Shown: positions 27,198 to 36,243 of the stretch, one piece after another
Position numbering within the stretch: the first letter of the stretch is position 1
Layout: each line of letters starts with the position of its first letter
Assembly: GCA_964399165.1 (NCBI GenBank)
Contig: CAYNPO010000003.1
Span: 1-64,000 of the forward strand
Direction of reading: 5' to 3'
DNA length: 64,000 bases
DNA from: UBA6144 sp964399165
GTDB lineage: Bacteria > Bdellovibrionota > Bacteriovoracia > Bacteriovoracales > Bacteriovoracaceae
Program-made: the position numbers and the translations under genes
Notes under the pieces: generated by a model
What the model saw: only the letters and a program-made list of their open reading frames with translations
Told to the model about the DNA's origin: nothing
The model's database searches: none

Positions 27198-27599
27198 TCA
27201 GAGTTTGGGGACGCAGCGGTAGAACGCGTCCAGGGACACGGCATCGCTGCTGTATTGGATATAAGAGGTGGCGCTGTCGCTGTCCTGGTTAACGTGGACG
27301 CGCATGAAGGCCCAGTCTTGGTGGCCGATGTTGAGCCAGAAGGCGCGCTCGCCCCAGTGGTTCTTCACCACCTGTGCCGTCCAGGTGAAGCTGGTCATGA
27401 AGTCGAGGGAACCGGAAGCGGGGTTGAGCTGTCCCGAGAGCGCGGCGGTGTCGCCGACGTTGATGTCGGGGATGCTACGGGGAAGGCCCAGCCTGAAGGT
27501 GTCGAAAGGCCCCTTGCCGGAAACGAGGATGCAGGTGAGGTCGCTGGCGAAAGCGTTGGTGGTGAGGAGAACGAGCATGGCAATGGCGGAAAAACGCAT
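27198..27599 (-). CDS. Small exported protein, unknown
   Basis: A 133-residue protein. The start at ATG 27599 gives the signal peptide MRFSAIAMLVLLTTNAFA, followed by DLTCILVSGKG and a C-terminal RCVPKL, two Cys probably bridged. The longer frame to 27815 is rejected because it runs under the divergent gene's promoter. First gene of an operon with 26192-27181. It resembles the exported gene at 27748 in layout (Cys at both ends). Confidence 0.7.
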   Translation of the reverse strand: MRFSAIAMLVLLTTNAFASDLTCILVSGKGPFDTFRLGLPRSIPDINVGDTAALSGQLNPASGSLDFMTSFTWTAQVVKNHWGERAFWLNIGHQDWAFMRVHVNQDSDSATSYIQYSSDAVSLDAFYRCVPKL

Positions 27600-27747
27600 A
27601 GAAACCCCTGTATTGAATCGGCGGACCATAACGAACCATGGCCGCGCATGGAATGGTCTTGTAAACTTTTCATTGGCGGCATGCGTCAACGGGGTGTCAT
27701 CCCGTGAGGGATTGGTTAAACAGTAAAAAACTCTTTTGGAGGTCCTC

Positions 27748-28083
27748 ATGAAATTCCTGCTGACTGCCGTCCTTATGGTTTCTTCCCTCGCCCACGCCGC
27801 CACTTTTAACTGCACCCTTTCTGAGCGCGTGCGCTTTGAGCGCGAGGACGTGACCCTCGCTCACCGTAGCGTTGAAATGACCGACGAAGGCGCCGTCATT
27901 GAGCTTGGCACCATCATGGGCATCACCTGGAGCGCCAAGGCCAATGCCGCACGCTCCATCATGGTCTCCAAGAGCGACTTGGGCCGGGCCGTGGCCCACG
28001 CCGTTCCCGAAGGTAGCGCCACCTTGGTCCACAACTGGGGCTATGGTTTGCGCCACGTTCTCGTTTGCTGGATCCGCGACTAA
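27748..28083 (+). CDS. Small exported protein, unknown
   Basis: A 111-residue protein with a signal peptide MKFLLTAVLMVSSLAHA and GGAGG upstream of ATG 27748. Two Cys, one near the mature N-terminus (FNCTLSE) and one near the end (LVCWIRD), as in the neighbouring exported proteins. The mature chain is strand-rich. Divergent from the 27599 operon. Confidence 0.7.
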   Translation: MKFLLTAVLMVSSLAHAATFNCTLSERVRFEREDVTLAHRSVEMTDEGAVIELGTIMGITWSAKANAARSIMVSKSDLGRAVAHAVPEGSATLVHNWGYGLRHVLVCWIRD

Positions 28084-28100
28084 GCTTTCTTTTCTCAAAT

Positions 28101-28123
28101 CGGCGGCCCCTTGAGGGCCGCCG
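28101..28123. terminator. GC-rich hairpin between convergent exported genes
   Basis: CGGCGGCCC, loop CTTGA, GGGCCGCCG: a nine-base-pair perfect stem between the convergent stops at 28083 and 28137. No T-run directly follows on either strand, so it may be a weak bidirectional terminator. Confidence 0.55.
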
Positions 28124-28136
28124 GATCAGTTTCCTT

Positions 28137-28487
28137 TCAGTTGCAGTCGAACTGGATTTCTTCCCCATCCACGTCCATGTAGGTCTCGTTGAGCTCGTCC
28201 AGGTAGACCATGCCGGAGAGGGTCTGCTCGGCCCCACGGCGTGAGCGGTAGCTCTGCATGACGTCTTCCTTCTCAACGGTGACATCGGCATCGAAAACCA
28301 CTCCGTCGCAGCTGGTAATCTTCACGCGGTGAACGGCCCGGCCGCCGTCGGCGACAGGCCCGCCGGTGATGGTCATCACATAGCTGTCCCGGCCGTCCTT
28401 CCCGTAGCAAGTGAAGAGATGGGTGGGGCCGGTGGCGTAGGCGCTGAGCCCGAAGGTGAGGGTGGCGAGGGCGATGAGAGTTTTCAA
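28137..28487 (-). CDS. Small exported protein (TTG start)
   Basis: A 116-residue protein. TTG 28487, six bases after AAGGAG, gives the signal peptide MKTLIALATLTFGLSAYA; the longer frame starting at 28529 adds a non-coding leader. Mature part with three Cys, including a C-terminal FDCN. Same small exported class as its neighbours. Function unknown. Confidence 0.68.
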   Translation of the reverse strand: MKTLIALATLTFGLSAYATGPTHLFTCYGKDGRDSYVMTITGGPVADGGRAVHRVKITSCDGVVFDADVTVEKEDVMQSYRSRRGAEQTLSGMVYLDELNETYMDVDGEEIQFDCN

Positions 28488-28603
28488 GCTGGGCTCCTTG
28501 GGGTGGTGAAGTGTCGCGAGTTTTAACAACCCAAGGAGTTGGAGTGAAATAGATTTGTGAAAGCCTGCTTATCTGATTTGTGGATAGCCGTTGGCGGGCG
28601 CGA

Positions 28604-30193
28604 TTACAGGTTGCGGGTTTTGGGCAGGTAGCGTTCCAGCGTGCTCACCAAAAGAGAGCGTTGAATGGGCTTGGTGAGGAAGTCGGTGAAGCCGGAGGCG
28701 AAGCAGCGGTCCCGCTCCTCTTCCATGGCGTGGGCGGTGAGGGCGATGATCGGGCGTGAGTAGTGGCGCGCGCGCAGGAGTTGGGTGGCCGCGTGGCCAT
28801 CCATGCGGGGCATCTGCACGTCCATGAGGACTATGTCGAAGAATTCGGCCAGGGCCATGTCCACCCCTTCCTGGCCGTTGGAGGCGCACTGGGGAATCGC
28901 GCCCGCCTGCTTGAGGTAGGTGTTGATCAGGATTTGATTGTCGGGGGAATCCTCCACCAGCAGAACCTTCATGCCGCGAAGGATTTGGGCCGGGGCGTCG
29001 GTCACCTGCACCGGTGCACCCGGGCGCAAGGCCTCATCCCCCACCAGGCGAGCGCCCTCGACGCGGGAGGGGCGCGTGCGCACCTTGAACGTGCTGCCTT
29101 GGCCGGGACGGCTTTCTTCCAGCCACAAATCCCCGCCCAGTGCCTGGGCCAGGCGACGTGAGAGCACAAGTCCCAGGCCGGTGCCGCCGAAACGGCGGGT
29201 TGTGGACGTGTCGGCCTGGGAGAAGGGGCGGAAAAGTTTTTCCTTCTGCTCGGGGCTGATGCCCAGGCCCGTGTCGGTTATGGTGAAGAACAGGTCCGGG
29301 CCCTCTTGGCACGCCACCAGCCGAACTTCCCCCCGCTCCGTGAACTTGACGGCGTTACCGAGCACGTTGCTCAAAACCTGGCGCAGCCGGACGGGATCGG
29401 TGCTGATGCGGTCCGGGATCTCGCCTTGCACCTCCAGCCGGAAGTCGACTCCCTTCTCCGCGGTCTTGTAAGACATGAGCGATGCCAGGTCCCCCAAGAG
29501 GTCCACCAGGGAGAAGGGGATGTGCTCGATGATCATCTTGCCTGCCTCCACCTTGGAGAGGTCGAGGATGTCGTCGATGAGTCGCAGGAGTTGCTGGGAG
29601 TTGCGCTCCACCACGCCCATGTAACCAAGGTTGGTCTCGGGTGAGTTAGCTGGATCCTTCATGAGTTCAAGAAAGCCCAGCATGGCCCCGATGGGGGTGC
29701 GGATCTCATGGCTCATGTTGGCCAGGAACTGGCTCTTGGCGCCGTTGGCCCGCTCCGCCTCGTTTTTGGAGCGCTCCAAGGCCGCGAGCAGGTCACGCAC
29801 CTCGTACTGTCGGCGCCGGGCGCGCAGGGCCACCTCGACCGCGCGTACCAGAGTGAGCCGGGAAAAGGGCCGCTCGAGCAATGAGATGTTTCCACTCTGG
29901 GAAAAGACTTCCCCTGCGTGGCTCATGTTCCGTCCCACCAGGAGGATGACCGGCAGGTCGGACCAGGTCGGCTGTCGCGCGAGGTGCCCGCCGATCTGGT
30001 CCAGTCCTTCGACGGTGAGAACGTCATCGGAAAGGATGAGGGTCCCCGCGTGGGGCAGCCTCTGGCATAGGTCATGAAACCCCTCGCAGGGATGGGCGGC
30101 GAAGCCGCTTTGCCCTAGTACGGCCGCCGCCAGGGCCGCGTCCCGGGAAGCCGCCGTGAGGATGAGGACGGTCTGGCCAGGTTCCGGTCTCAT
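28604..30193 (-). CDS. Hybrid histidine kinase with N-terminal pseudo-receiver
   Basis: A 529-residue cytoplasmic hybrid kinase. Residues 1-125 look like a receiver domain without the normal Asp (pseudo-receiver). A linker coiled coil follows, then HisKA with MSHEIRTP (phospho-His near residue 162), HATPase with NVLGNAVKF (N box), DTGLGIS (G1) and GGTGLGL (G2), and a C-terminal receiver with phospho-acceptor Asp in LMDVQMPRMDG (near 459). No transmembrane segment. It overlaps the KaiC-like gene by four bases (30190-30193), so KaiC-like input and kinase are coupled. No output regulator is next to it. Confidence 0.9.
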   Translation of the reverse strand: MRPEPGQTVLILTAASRDAALAAAVLGQSGFAAHPCEGFHDLCQRLPHAGTLILSDDVLTVEGLDQIGGHLARQPTWSDLPVILLVGRNMSHAGEVFSQSGNISLLERPFSRLTLVRAVEVALRARRRQYEVRDLLAALERSKNEAERANGAKSQFLANMSHEIRTPIGAMLGFLELMKDPANSPETNLGYMGVVERNSQQLLRLIDDILDLSKVEAGKMIIEHIPFSLVDLLGDLASLMSYKTAEKGVDFRLEVQGEIPDRISTDPVRLRQVLSNVLGNAVKFTERGEVRLVACQEGPDLFFTITDTGLGISPEQKEKLFRPFSQADTSTTRRFGGTGLGLVLSRRLAQALGGDLWLEESRPGQGSTFKVRTRPSRVEGARLVGDEALRPGAPVQVTDAPAQILRGMKVLLVEDSPDNQILINTYLKQAGAIPQCASNGQEGVDMALAEFFDIVLMDVQMPRMDGHAATQLLRARHYSRPIIALTAHAMEEERDRCFASGFTDFLTKPIQRSLLVSTLERYLPKTRNL

Positions 30194-31668
30194 TCCTGCT
30201 TCATCAGTTGGGAGGTGTTCCCGGTGAAGCGCGGGGTGCCGGTGAAGATGCCCGAGAAGTCCTTGAGCACAGGGCCCACGATGGCCCCGCCATGTCCGAT
30301 TTTGAGTTCTCGAAGCGTCTCCTCATGGACGCCGCTGCGTTTTTTGACCACGGAAATGGCCTTCTTGATGGCGCCGAAGGCCTCGAAGTAACGGGTCACG
30401 ATCACCGAGTCGGCGAGATAGGTGAGGTCCAATGGCGTCTGCATGTATGTGCCCATGATTCCTGCCTGCGCCAGCACCATGATCGTCACCACGCCGCGGT
30501 TGCCCAGGTAGGCCAGCAGCTCATGCAATTGAAGCATCAGGAACTGTTGCTCGGGCATGGCGTGGATGTAACCGTTGAGGCTGTCGATGATCACCATGTC
30601 GGCCGTCTCCTGGGCGGCGGCCTCCCTCAGCAGGGAGGCGAACTGCCCGGGGGTTAGCTCCGCCGGGTCCACTTTGCGCAGCTTGATGTGGCCTGTGTCG
30701 ATGTGGCGCTGGAGGTCCATGCCCAGGGTTTCCGCGCGGGCCACGAGGTTGCCGGGACTCTCCTCGAAACTGTAAACGGCGGCGTGCTGCCCCCGCTCGG
30801 CGGCCGCGATGGCAAAGCGCAGGGCGATGGTGGACTTGCCGCTGCCGGCAGGGCCCAGGAGCAGGTTGCTGGTGCCGCGGTCGAAGCCGCCCCCGAGGAG
30901 CTTGTCCAGGGCGGGGACGCCGCTGGAAAGGGTCTGGCGGGTGAAGCTGCCCGGGTGCTCGGCGGAAACCAAACGCGGGTAGATGATGATGCCCCCATGG
31001 GAGATGACGTAATCGTGGGTCCCGCCCCGGAAGGCCACCCCTCGCAGCTTGGCGATGTGGAATTGCCTGCGCTCCACGCCGTAAGCGGCGCGGAACTTTT
31101 CCAGCAGTAGCACACCATGCACGATGCTCTGGACATGCAGGTCCCCGGCCTCGGTGGTGAGGTCGTCCAGGAAGAGCACCGTGGAGCCGCGACCCACGAA
31201 GAACTCCTTGAAGGAGAGCATCTGACGGCGGTAGCGCAGGGAACTCTCCGCTAGAAGCCTGAGTTCGGAGATGGAGTCGAAGACGATGCGTTGGGCGTCT
31301 ACTTGTTTGATCTTGTCCAAGAGGAGCGCGATGGTTTTGTGAAGCTCGATTTCAGAAGGGTGGAACAGTGTGGTCTGACTGGCGGCGCCCACGGCGCTGG
31401 TGATGGCCGAGAGTTCCAGGACGTGGATGGGGGAGAGGTCCCAGCCGTGGGATCTCGCCACCGCGTCTAACTCCGCCTTGGTTTCGGAGAAAGTGATGTA
31501 GAGGACGCGTTCACCCCGCCGAGCGCCCTCCAGCAAAAACTGCATGGCGAGAGTGGTTTTTCCGGTTCCGGGTTTGCCTTGCAACAAGAAGAGTTGGTTC
31601 TTGGGCAGGCCACCCCTTAAAATTTCGTCGAGACCGGGGACTCCGGTCGGGCTAAATTCTGACGTCAT
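30190..31668 (-). CDS. KaiC-like tandem RecA-fold ATPase
   Basis: A 492-residue protein with two KaiC/RecA domains. The first Walker A is GKPGTGKTT (residues about 30-38) with Walker B RIVFDSISEL; the second Walker A is GPAGSGKST (residue about 273 on) with MVIIDSLNG. Cyanobacterial KaiC has the same layout and is an autophosphorylating clock ATPase, but non-cyanobacterial members usually act in stress or signalling and no kaiA/kaiB is present here. Coupled to the hybrid kinase that follows, which suggests KaiC state is read out by phosphorelay. Confidence 0.88.
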   Translation of the reverse strand: MTSEFSPTGVPGLDEILRGGLPKNQLFLLQGKPGTGKTTLAMQFLLEGARRGERVLYITFSETKAELDAVARSHGWDLSPIHVLELSAITSAVGAASQTTLFHPSEIELHKTIALLLDKIKQVDAQRIVFDSISELRLLAESSLRYRRQMLSFKEFFVGRGSTVLFLDDLTTEAGDLHVQSIVHGVLLLEKFRAAYGVERRQFHIAKLRGVAFRGGTHDYVISHGGIIIYPRLVSAEHPGSFTRQTLSSGVPALDKLLGGGFDRGTSNLLLGPAGSGKSTIALRFAIAAAERGQHAAVYSFEESPGNLVARAETLGMDLQRHIDTGHIKLRKVDPAELTPGQFASLLREAAAQETADMVIIDSLNGYIHAMPEQQFLMLQLHELLAYLGNRGVVTIMVLAQAGIMGTYMQTPLDLTYLADSVIVTRYFEAFGAIKKAISVVKKRSGVHEETLRELKIGHGGAIVGPVLKDFSGIFTGTPRFTGNTSQLMKQE

Positions 31669-31698
31669 GGTGGATGTCCCTTTTGCCTAGGATTGGAG

Positions 31699-31720
31699 AG
31701 GAGCGAATTTCCTCGCTCCT
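31699..31720. repeat. Inverted repeat upstream of the kaiC-like gene
   Basis: AGGAGCGA (31699-31706) and TCGCTCCT (31713-31720) form an eight-base perfect inverted repeat, about 30 bases upstream of the KaiC-like start, in the 196-base divergent region shared with recQ. It could be an operator or a leader hairpin. Confidence 0.4.
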
Positions 31721-31864
31721 AGTATAAGAGACGATGGCCGGCTCGAAGATGAACAAGCGCTTAACATCCTTGCGACGCATCATTTAGGGTGGGTGGGGAA
31801 AAACCATGTCTAAGGTCCGTCTCGGCCGTGACCAAATCGTTCACAAGGCCTTAAGCTCTCCGGC

Positions 31865-33661
31865 ATGCGCGACCAACGACTCCACCAAATCCTCAAAGAA
31901 ACTTTCGGCTACGAGGCTTTCCGCCTGCACCAGCACGCGGTGATCACCGCGCTGCTGGAGGGACACGACGTGCTGGGGATCATGCCCACCGGCGGGGGAA
32001 AGTCCCTGTGCTACCAGGTACCCGCTTTGTATTTGGAAGGCGTCACGTTGGTGGTGTCCCCGCTCATCTCGCTCATGAGCGACCAGGTGGTGAACCTACG
32101 TGAGCATGGGGTGGAAGCAGTTTTTCTGAACTCCTCCCAGGATCCCCAACAGGCCCAGGTCGCCCGGGGAAAAGTCCTCTCGGGACAGGCGAAGTTAGTG
32201 TACGTTTCGCCCGAAGGCGCGCTCTCGCCCTCCCTCGCGGCGTTTTTGGACCGCGTTCCGGTTTCCCTCATTGCTATTGATGAGGCCCACTGTGTTTCCC
32301 AGTGGGGCCATGAGTTCAGGAAGGATTACACCCGACTGGGGGAGCTCAAGCAGAAATTCCCTGCAGTGCCCGTGGTGGCCCTCACCGCCACTGCTGACGC
32401 TCAGACCCGGCTGGACATCGCTCGCCAACTGGGGTTGCGGGAGCCGAAGGTGTTCGTGGTTTCGTTTGACCGCCCCAACATCAAGTACCTCATCCAGGAG
32501 CGTGCCGACGAAGTTCCCCAGCTCACGCGTTTCATCCAAGACCATCATCCCGAAGACACCGGCATCGTTTACTGCCTTTCTCGGGACAAGGTAGAGCGGG
32601 TGGCACGAGCGTTGGAGGAAGCGGGCTTCCCGGCGGTGCCCTATCACGCGGGCCTGCCCACGGAAGTGCGTTCGGCCAACCAGGACCGCTTCAACAAAGA
32701 CGAGCGCATCATCGTGGTGGCCACCATCGCCTTCGGCATGGGCATTGACCGCCCCGACGTGCGCTTCGTGGCCCACCTGGATTTGCCCAAAAGCATCGAG
32801 GGTTACTACCAGGAGACCGGGCGGGCCGGGCGAGACGGCAAACCCGCCACCGCTTGGATGGTGTATGGTCTGCAGGACGTGGTGAAACTCTCCCAGATGT
32901 TGGAAACCACTGAGGCCGACGAGGCCTACAAAAAGGTCGCCCGGCACAAGTTGGATTGCATGCTGGCCCTGTGTGAGTCCGCGGCCTGCCGCCGTCGGCA
33001 TTTGTTGGGTTACTTCGGCCAGGAAAGCGGAGAGCGCTGTGACTATTGCGACACTTGCTTGGAGCCGCCGGTTTTGTGGGACGCCACCGTGGACGCCCAG
33101 AAACTCATGTCCACGATCTATCGCACCGGCCAGACCTTCGGGGCCGGACACGTGATCGACGTTTTGCGCGGGAGCCAAGGCGCTAAGGTCACCGAGCGCG
33201 CCCACGACAAGCTTTCCGTCTACGGCATCGGGAAGGACCGTCCCAAGGAGCACTGGAACAGCGTGCTTCGCCAGCTCTTGAATTTGGGCCACGTGGCGGT
33301 GAAGAACTGGGAGTACAAGAGTCTGGGCCTCACGGCCAAGGCCCAGGCCGTGCTCACGGGCAAGGAAACCCTGATGTTGCGTCAGCAGACGGCCGTGGCG
33401 GCGAAGAAGGCCCCCCGGGTGGTGGGCACCGAGCACGGGCGCGGCGATTTGTTCTGGGCCCTCAAGGAGTTGCGCTCGCGCCTGGCCCGGGAGAAGGGCA
33501 TTCCGCCCTACATGGTCTTCAGCGACAAATCTTTAAACGACATGTGCCAGCTGCTGCCTAGAAGCCCGGAAGAATTCTTGATGGTGAACGGAGTCGGACA
33601 GGGCAAGCTGGAGCGATACGGGGCCGATTTCCTCAGCGTCATCCAACGTCACCATGCCTGA
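31865..33661 (+). CDS. recQ: ATP-dependent DNA helicase RecQ
   Basis: A 598-residue 3'-5' helicase for recombination and replication repair. Walker A MPTGGGKSLCY, motif II IDEAHCVSQWGH (DEAH), motif VI ETGRAGRDG; the RQC zinc-binding set of Cys (CMLALCES ... CDYCDTC), a winged helix, and an HRDC domain at the end (LFWALKELRSRLAREKG ... QGKLERYG). Length and domain order match E. coli RecQ (about 610). Confidence 0.95.
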   Translation: MRDQRLHQILKETFGYEAFRLHQHAVITALLEGHDVLGIMPTGGGKSLCYQVPALYLEGVTLVVSPLISLMSDQVVNLREHGVEAVFLNSSQDPQQAQVARGKVLSGQAKLVYVSPEGALSPSLAAFLDRVPVSLIAIDEAHCVSQWGHEFRKDYTRLGELKQKFPAVPVVALTATADAQTRLDIARQLGLREPKVFVVSFDRPNIKYLIQERADEVPQLTRFIQDHHPEDTGIVYCLSRDKVERVARALEEAGFPAVPYHAGLPTEVRSANQDRFNKDERIIVVATIAFGMGIDRPDVRFVAHLDLPKSIEGYYQETGRAGRDGKPATAWMVYGLQDVVKLSQMLETTEADEAYKKVARHKLDCMLALCESAACRRRHLLGYFGQESGERCDYCDTCLEPPVLWDATVDAQKLMSTIYRTGQTFGAGHVIDVLRGSQGAKVTERAHDKLSVYGIGKDRPKEHWNSVLRQLLNLGHVAVKNWEYKSLGLTAKAQAVLTGKETLMLRQQTAVAAKKAPRVVGTEHGRGDLFWALKELRSRLAREKGIPPYMVFSDKSLNDMCQLLPRSPEEFLMVNGVGQGKLERYGADFLSVIQRHHA

Positions 33662-33753
33662 GCGATGCGGCATGATGGCGAAAGAAGAGGGAGCTTTCTC
33701 TTCCGAGCAAACTCGTCTTTACAGCGGGGCCTGAGGGCGGGTAGGTAGCCCCC

Positions 33754-34002
33754 ATGAAAGCCCTCTCCATCATTGTGTTTTGTTTAGTATGGCTTGGCGC
33801 CGCCAACGCCAACGAACAGCGCGTAGTCATGGAGTCTGAGGTCATCGCGATGAACGAGCGTGTGCTGGACTCCCTGAATGATCGTCAAGAAGAAGAGATC
33901 GCCTCCGACAACTGCGTGGCCTCAGGCGCCCACTGTCCTGACTCGGACGCCGCCTGCTGCGCCGGGGGCGTGTCCTGCGGCGGAGACCTGCGCTGCGAGT
34001 GA
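33754..34002 (+). CDS. Tiny exported Cys-rich protein
   Basis: An 82-residue protein with a signal peptide MKALSIIVFCLVWLGAANA, an acidic helical part, and a C-terminal Cys-rich segment with six Cys (NCVASGAHC, ACCAGGVSC, RCE), which suggests a disulfide-stabilised knot like small secreted toxins or inhibitors. That is only a resemblance. Stands alone between recQ and a convergent gene. Confidence 0.65.
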   Translation: MKALSIIVFCLVWLGAANANEQRVVMESEVIAMNERVLDSLNDRQEEEIASDNCVASGAHCPDSDAACCAGGVSCGGDLRCE

Positions 34003-34015
34003 TCGCTTTTTTCCC

Positions 34016-34044
34016 ATAAAAAAGGGGAAGCCAGTGGCTTCCCC
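34016..34044 (-). terminator. Rho-independent terminator of the gene at 34071-34526
   Basis: On the minus strand, GGGGAAGCC, loop ACT, GGCTTCCCC is followed by TTTTTT. The stem occupies 34024-34044. It lies just after the minus-strand stop at 34071. Confidence 0.85.
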
Positions 34045-34070
34045 TGAGGCGCGGTCGCTTCCTGGCCCGC

Positions 34071-34526
34071 TTAGGGGACGGGCTTGACCACGCAATCCAG
34101 TTTCAAGGTGGCGCCCGTGTGGTCACACTTGAGTGCCACCGGCAGTACGGCCTCGGTGCGGGAGGCGATGTCGTTGGGGACCAACACGTCCAAGGCGCAG
34201 TTGTCGGCCGGGGCGAAGCGCTCGCCGGTGCCCACGTCCACCACCTGGTGGAGGGGAAAGCGCGTGTGGCCCACATAGCGGCGGGGCCGGTAGTGGCGGT
34301 CGGCGCGCAGGTTGCGGGCGCGCCCGTGATGGAGGAGGTTGTCGAAGGCGCCGGTGGCCTCCACCTCCATCTGTTGCAGGATTCCCACGTTGGGGGCAGT
34401 GACGCTCACCCGCTTGGCGGTGAGGGTGATCTGCATGAGGTCGTTATCCTGGACGCGGCAATCCAGTCCCACGGAGACCGGGGCAGAGGCAAAGGAGGCG
34501 GCGATGGTGAAAGCGGCGAGAAACAT
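34071..34526 (-). CDS. Small exported protein, unknown
   Basis: A 151-residue protein with a signal peptide (MFLAAFTIAASFASA) and AGGAG upstream of ATG 34526. The mature part is strand-rich with Cys near the start (GLDCRVQD) and end (KLDCVVKP), the same two-Cys layout as other exported orphans in this window. A terminator follows. No family recognised. Confidence 0.72.
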   Translation of the reverse strand: MFLAAFTIAASFASAPVSVGLDCRVQDNDLMQITLTAKRVSVTAPNVGILQQMEVEATGAFDNLLHHGRARNLRADRHYRPRRYVGHTRFPLHQVVDVGTGERFAPADNCALDVLVPNDIASRTEAVLPVALKCDHTGATLKLDCVVKPVP

Positions 34527-34643
34527 GGGAGCTCCTGAAAGTGAAGTTCAGGGGTTCTACGTCCGTGGAAGTCATCTTGGAAATAGACTTAGGGCAAGAT
34601 GCTCATCTGATTATGAGATACCTTGCGCGACCGGGGGATTTGG

Positions 34644-35510
34644 CTAGGAAGGCAGGGGCACATACTCCAGGTCATCCCCGGGGATGGGGTGGAAGCGCGG
34701 GTTGTCCACCTGCGGGCCTTGGGCCCAGAGGCGCTTGGCCTCCTCGATGCGTTCCAGGCGGCTGGAAACGAAGTTCCAATCGATAAAGCGTTTTCCGAGG
34801 GAGGCCCCTCCCAAATACATCACAGGCCCGTCACCCTGGGCCCGCAGGCGCAGCTCTTCCCCTGTCCCTGCCACCACCATGGTGCCGGCGGGGATATCCT
34901 GGCCGTTCACGGTGAGGCCCGTGTCCACCGCGTACACCGCGGCCTCACGCCCGTCGAAGGGGAGGGTGAGTTCTTGGTCCGTGCGCAGGGAGAGTTGGGC
35001 GTAGAAAAGGTTGGAGTGGACGGGCACGGGACTGGTTTGTCCCAGCAGCGTGCCCAATAGCAGCTTCACCGGTGCCCCTTCGTGGGCGAATTCGGGCAGG
35101 GTCTCCCGGGGATGATGGCAGAAGCTGGGCGCGGTTTCTTCATGCTCTTGCGGCAGTGCCACCCACAGCTGGATGCCGTGCAGGTCGCCGCCGGCGCCGT
35201 CCACTTTGCGCTCAGAATGCACTATGCCACGCCCGGCGGTCATCCAGTTGATGGCCCCGGGGTGGATGAGTTGGTCGGACCCGAGGGAATCTCGGTGGTG
35301 AATGGCGCCTGCGAAGAGGTAAGTGACGGTGGCAAGGTTGATGTGGGGATGTGGACGCACGTCGATGCCTTGGCCCGGCTTGAAGTGTACTGGCCCCATG
35401 TGGTCAAAGAAGATGAATGGGCCCACCATGCGGTGAGTGGGGGCGGGCAAGACCCGTCGCACGCCGAAGCCGCCCAGGTCCCGGGGCCGGCCAGGGATGA
35501 GCAGGCTCAC
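34644..35510 (-). CDS. Pirin family protein
   Basis: A 288-residue pirin with two cupin halves. The first carries metal-binding His in RPHPHINLAT and HRDSLGSDQ, and INWMTAGRGIVHSER. Pirins bind Fe and some oxidise quercetin; the biological role in bacteria is mostly unknown. The ATG at 35510 overlaps the stop of the upstream pirin by four bases, so the two pirins are coupled. Confidence 0.88.
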   Translation of the reverse strand: MSLLIPGRPRDLGGFGVRRVLPAPTHRMVGPFIFFDHMGPVHFKPGQGIDVRPHPHINLATVTYLFAGAIHHRDSLGSDQLIHPGAINWMTAGRGIVHSERKVDGAGGDLHGIQLWVALPQEHEETAPSFCHHPRETLPEFAHEGAPVKLLLGTLLGQTSPVPVHSNLFYAQLSLRTDQELTLPFDGREAAVYAVDTGLTVNGQDIPAGTMVVAGTGEELRLRAQGDGPVMYLGGASLGKRFIDWNFVSSRLERIEEAKRLWAQGPQVDNPRFHPIPGDDLEYVPLPS

Positions 35511-36202
35511 GCGAGGTCGAACAGCAAAAACTCGCCGTCTTTCTGCACTTCAAAACCCAAGGCCTCACCGTCCGGGGTGGAGAGGGCGTCCCCCGGCCCC
35601 AGCGCGTTGCCGTTGATGACGATGCTGCCGCTCACCACCTGCACCCACACTCCCTGGCCGTGGCGGGGACGGTATTCAAACGATACCCCCGCCCTGGGAC
35701 GGGCGGCGTAGACCTCGGCGTCCTGATGGATCGGGAGGGAGCCCTCCTTGCCGTCGGAGGATGCCACTAACACCATTTTCCCCGAGTCGAGTTGTTGGGC
35801 GAAAGATTTCTGCCCGTAGCGGGGGGTGACCCCCGCGCGATTGGGCATGATCCAAACTTGCAGAAGGTGCGTGTCAGTGGAGGGGTCACTATGTTCCGAG
35901 TGCAGCACGCCGGTGCCGGCACTCATATGCTGGACCTCACCGGGCAGGATGGTGGAGTGGTTGCCCATGGAGTCCTTGTGGGAGAGGGAGCCGCGAATCA
36001 CGTAGGTGATGATCTCCATGTCCTGGTGGGGATGGGTGCCGAAGCCTTGTCCCGCCTTGATGAAGTCCTCGTTGATCACGCGCAGGGAGCGAAAGCCCAT
36101 GAAGCGGGGGTCATGGTAGCCCGCGAAGGAAAAGGTGTGGTGGGAGGTGAGCCAGCCGTGTTCGGCGTGGCCGCGGTCCTGGGACTTGCGCAAACTGAGC
36201 AT
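35507..36202 (-). CDS. yhhW: YhhW-type pirin (quercetin 2,3-dioxygenase-like)
   Basis: A 231-residue bicupin, the same length as E. coli YhhW, which has quercetin 2,3-dioxygenase activity in vitro. Metal site residues are in GTHPHQDMEIITYV (two His and Glu context) and VQHMSAGTGVLHSEHS. ATG 36202 follows AGGAGG. The frame is open far upstream (to 36883), but that part is non-coding and overlaps the OM protein. Coupled to a second pirin. Confidence 0.88.
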   Translation of the reverse strand: MLSLRKSQDRGHAEHGWLTSHHTFSFAGYHDPRFMGFRSLRVINEDFIKAGQGFGTHPHQDMEIITYVIRGSLSHKDSMGNHSTILPGEVQHMSAGTGVLHSEHSDPSTDTHLLQVWIMPNRAGVTPRYGQKSFAQQLDSGKMVLVASSDGKEGSLPIHQDAEVYAARPRAGVSFEYRPRHGQGVWVQVVSGSIVINGNALGPGDALSTPDGEALGFEVQKDGEFLLFDLA

Positions 36203-36243
36203 GGGGCCTCCTGGTACCCGCAAACTAGCACGGGTGCCCGCGT

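Noticed and set aside
30654..31136. Minus-strand frame inside the KaiC-like gene
   Set aside because: Out of frame with the KaiC motifs; Ser/Ala-rich shadow.
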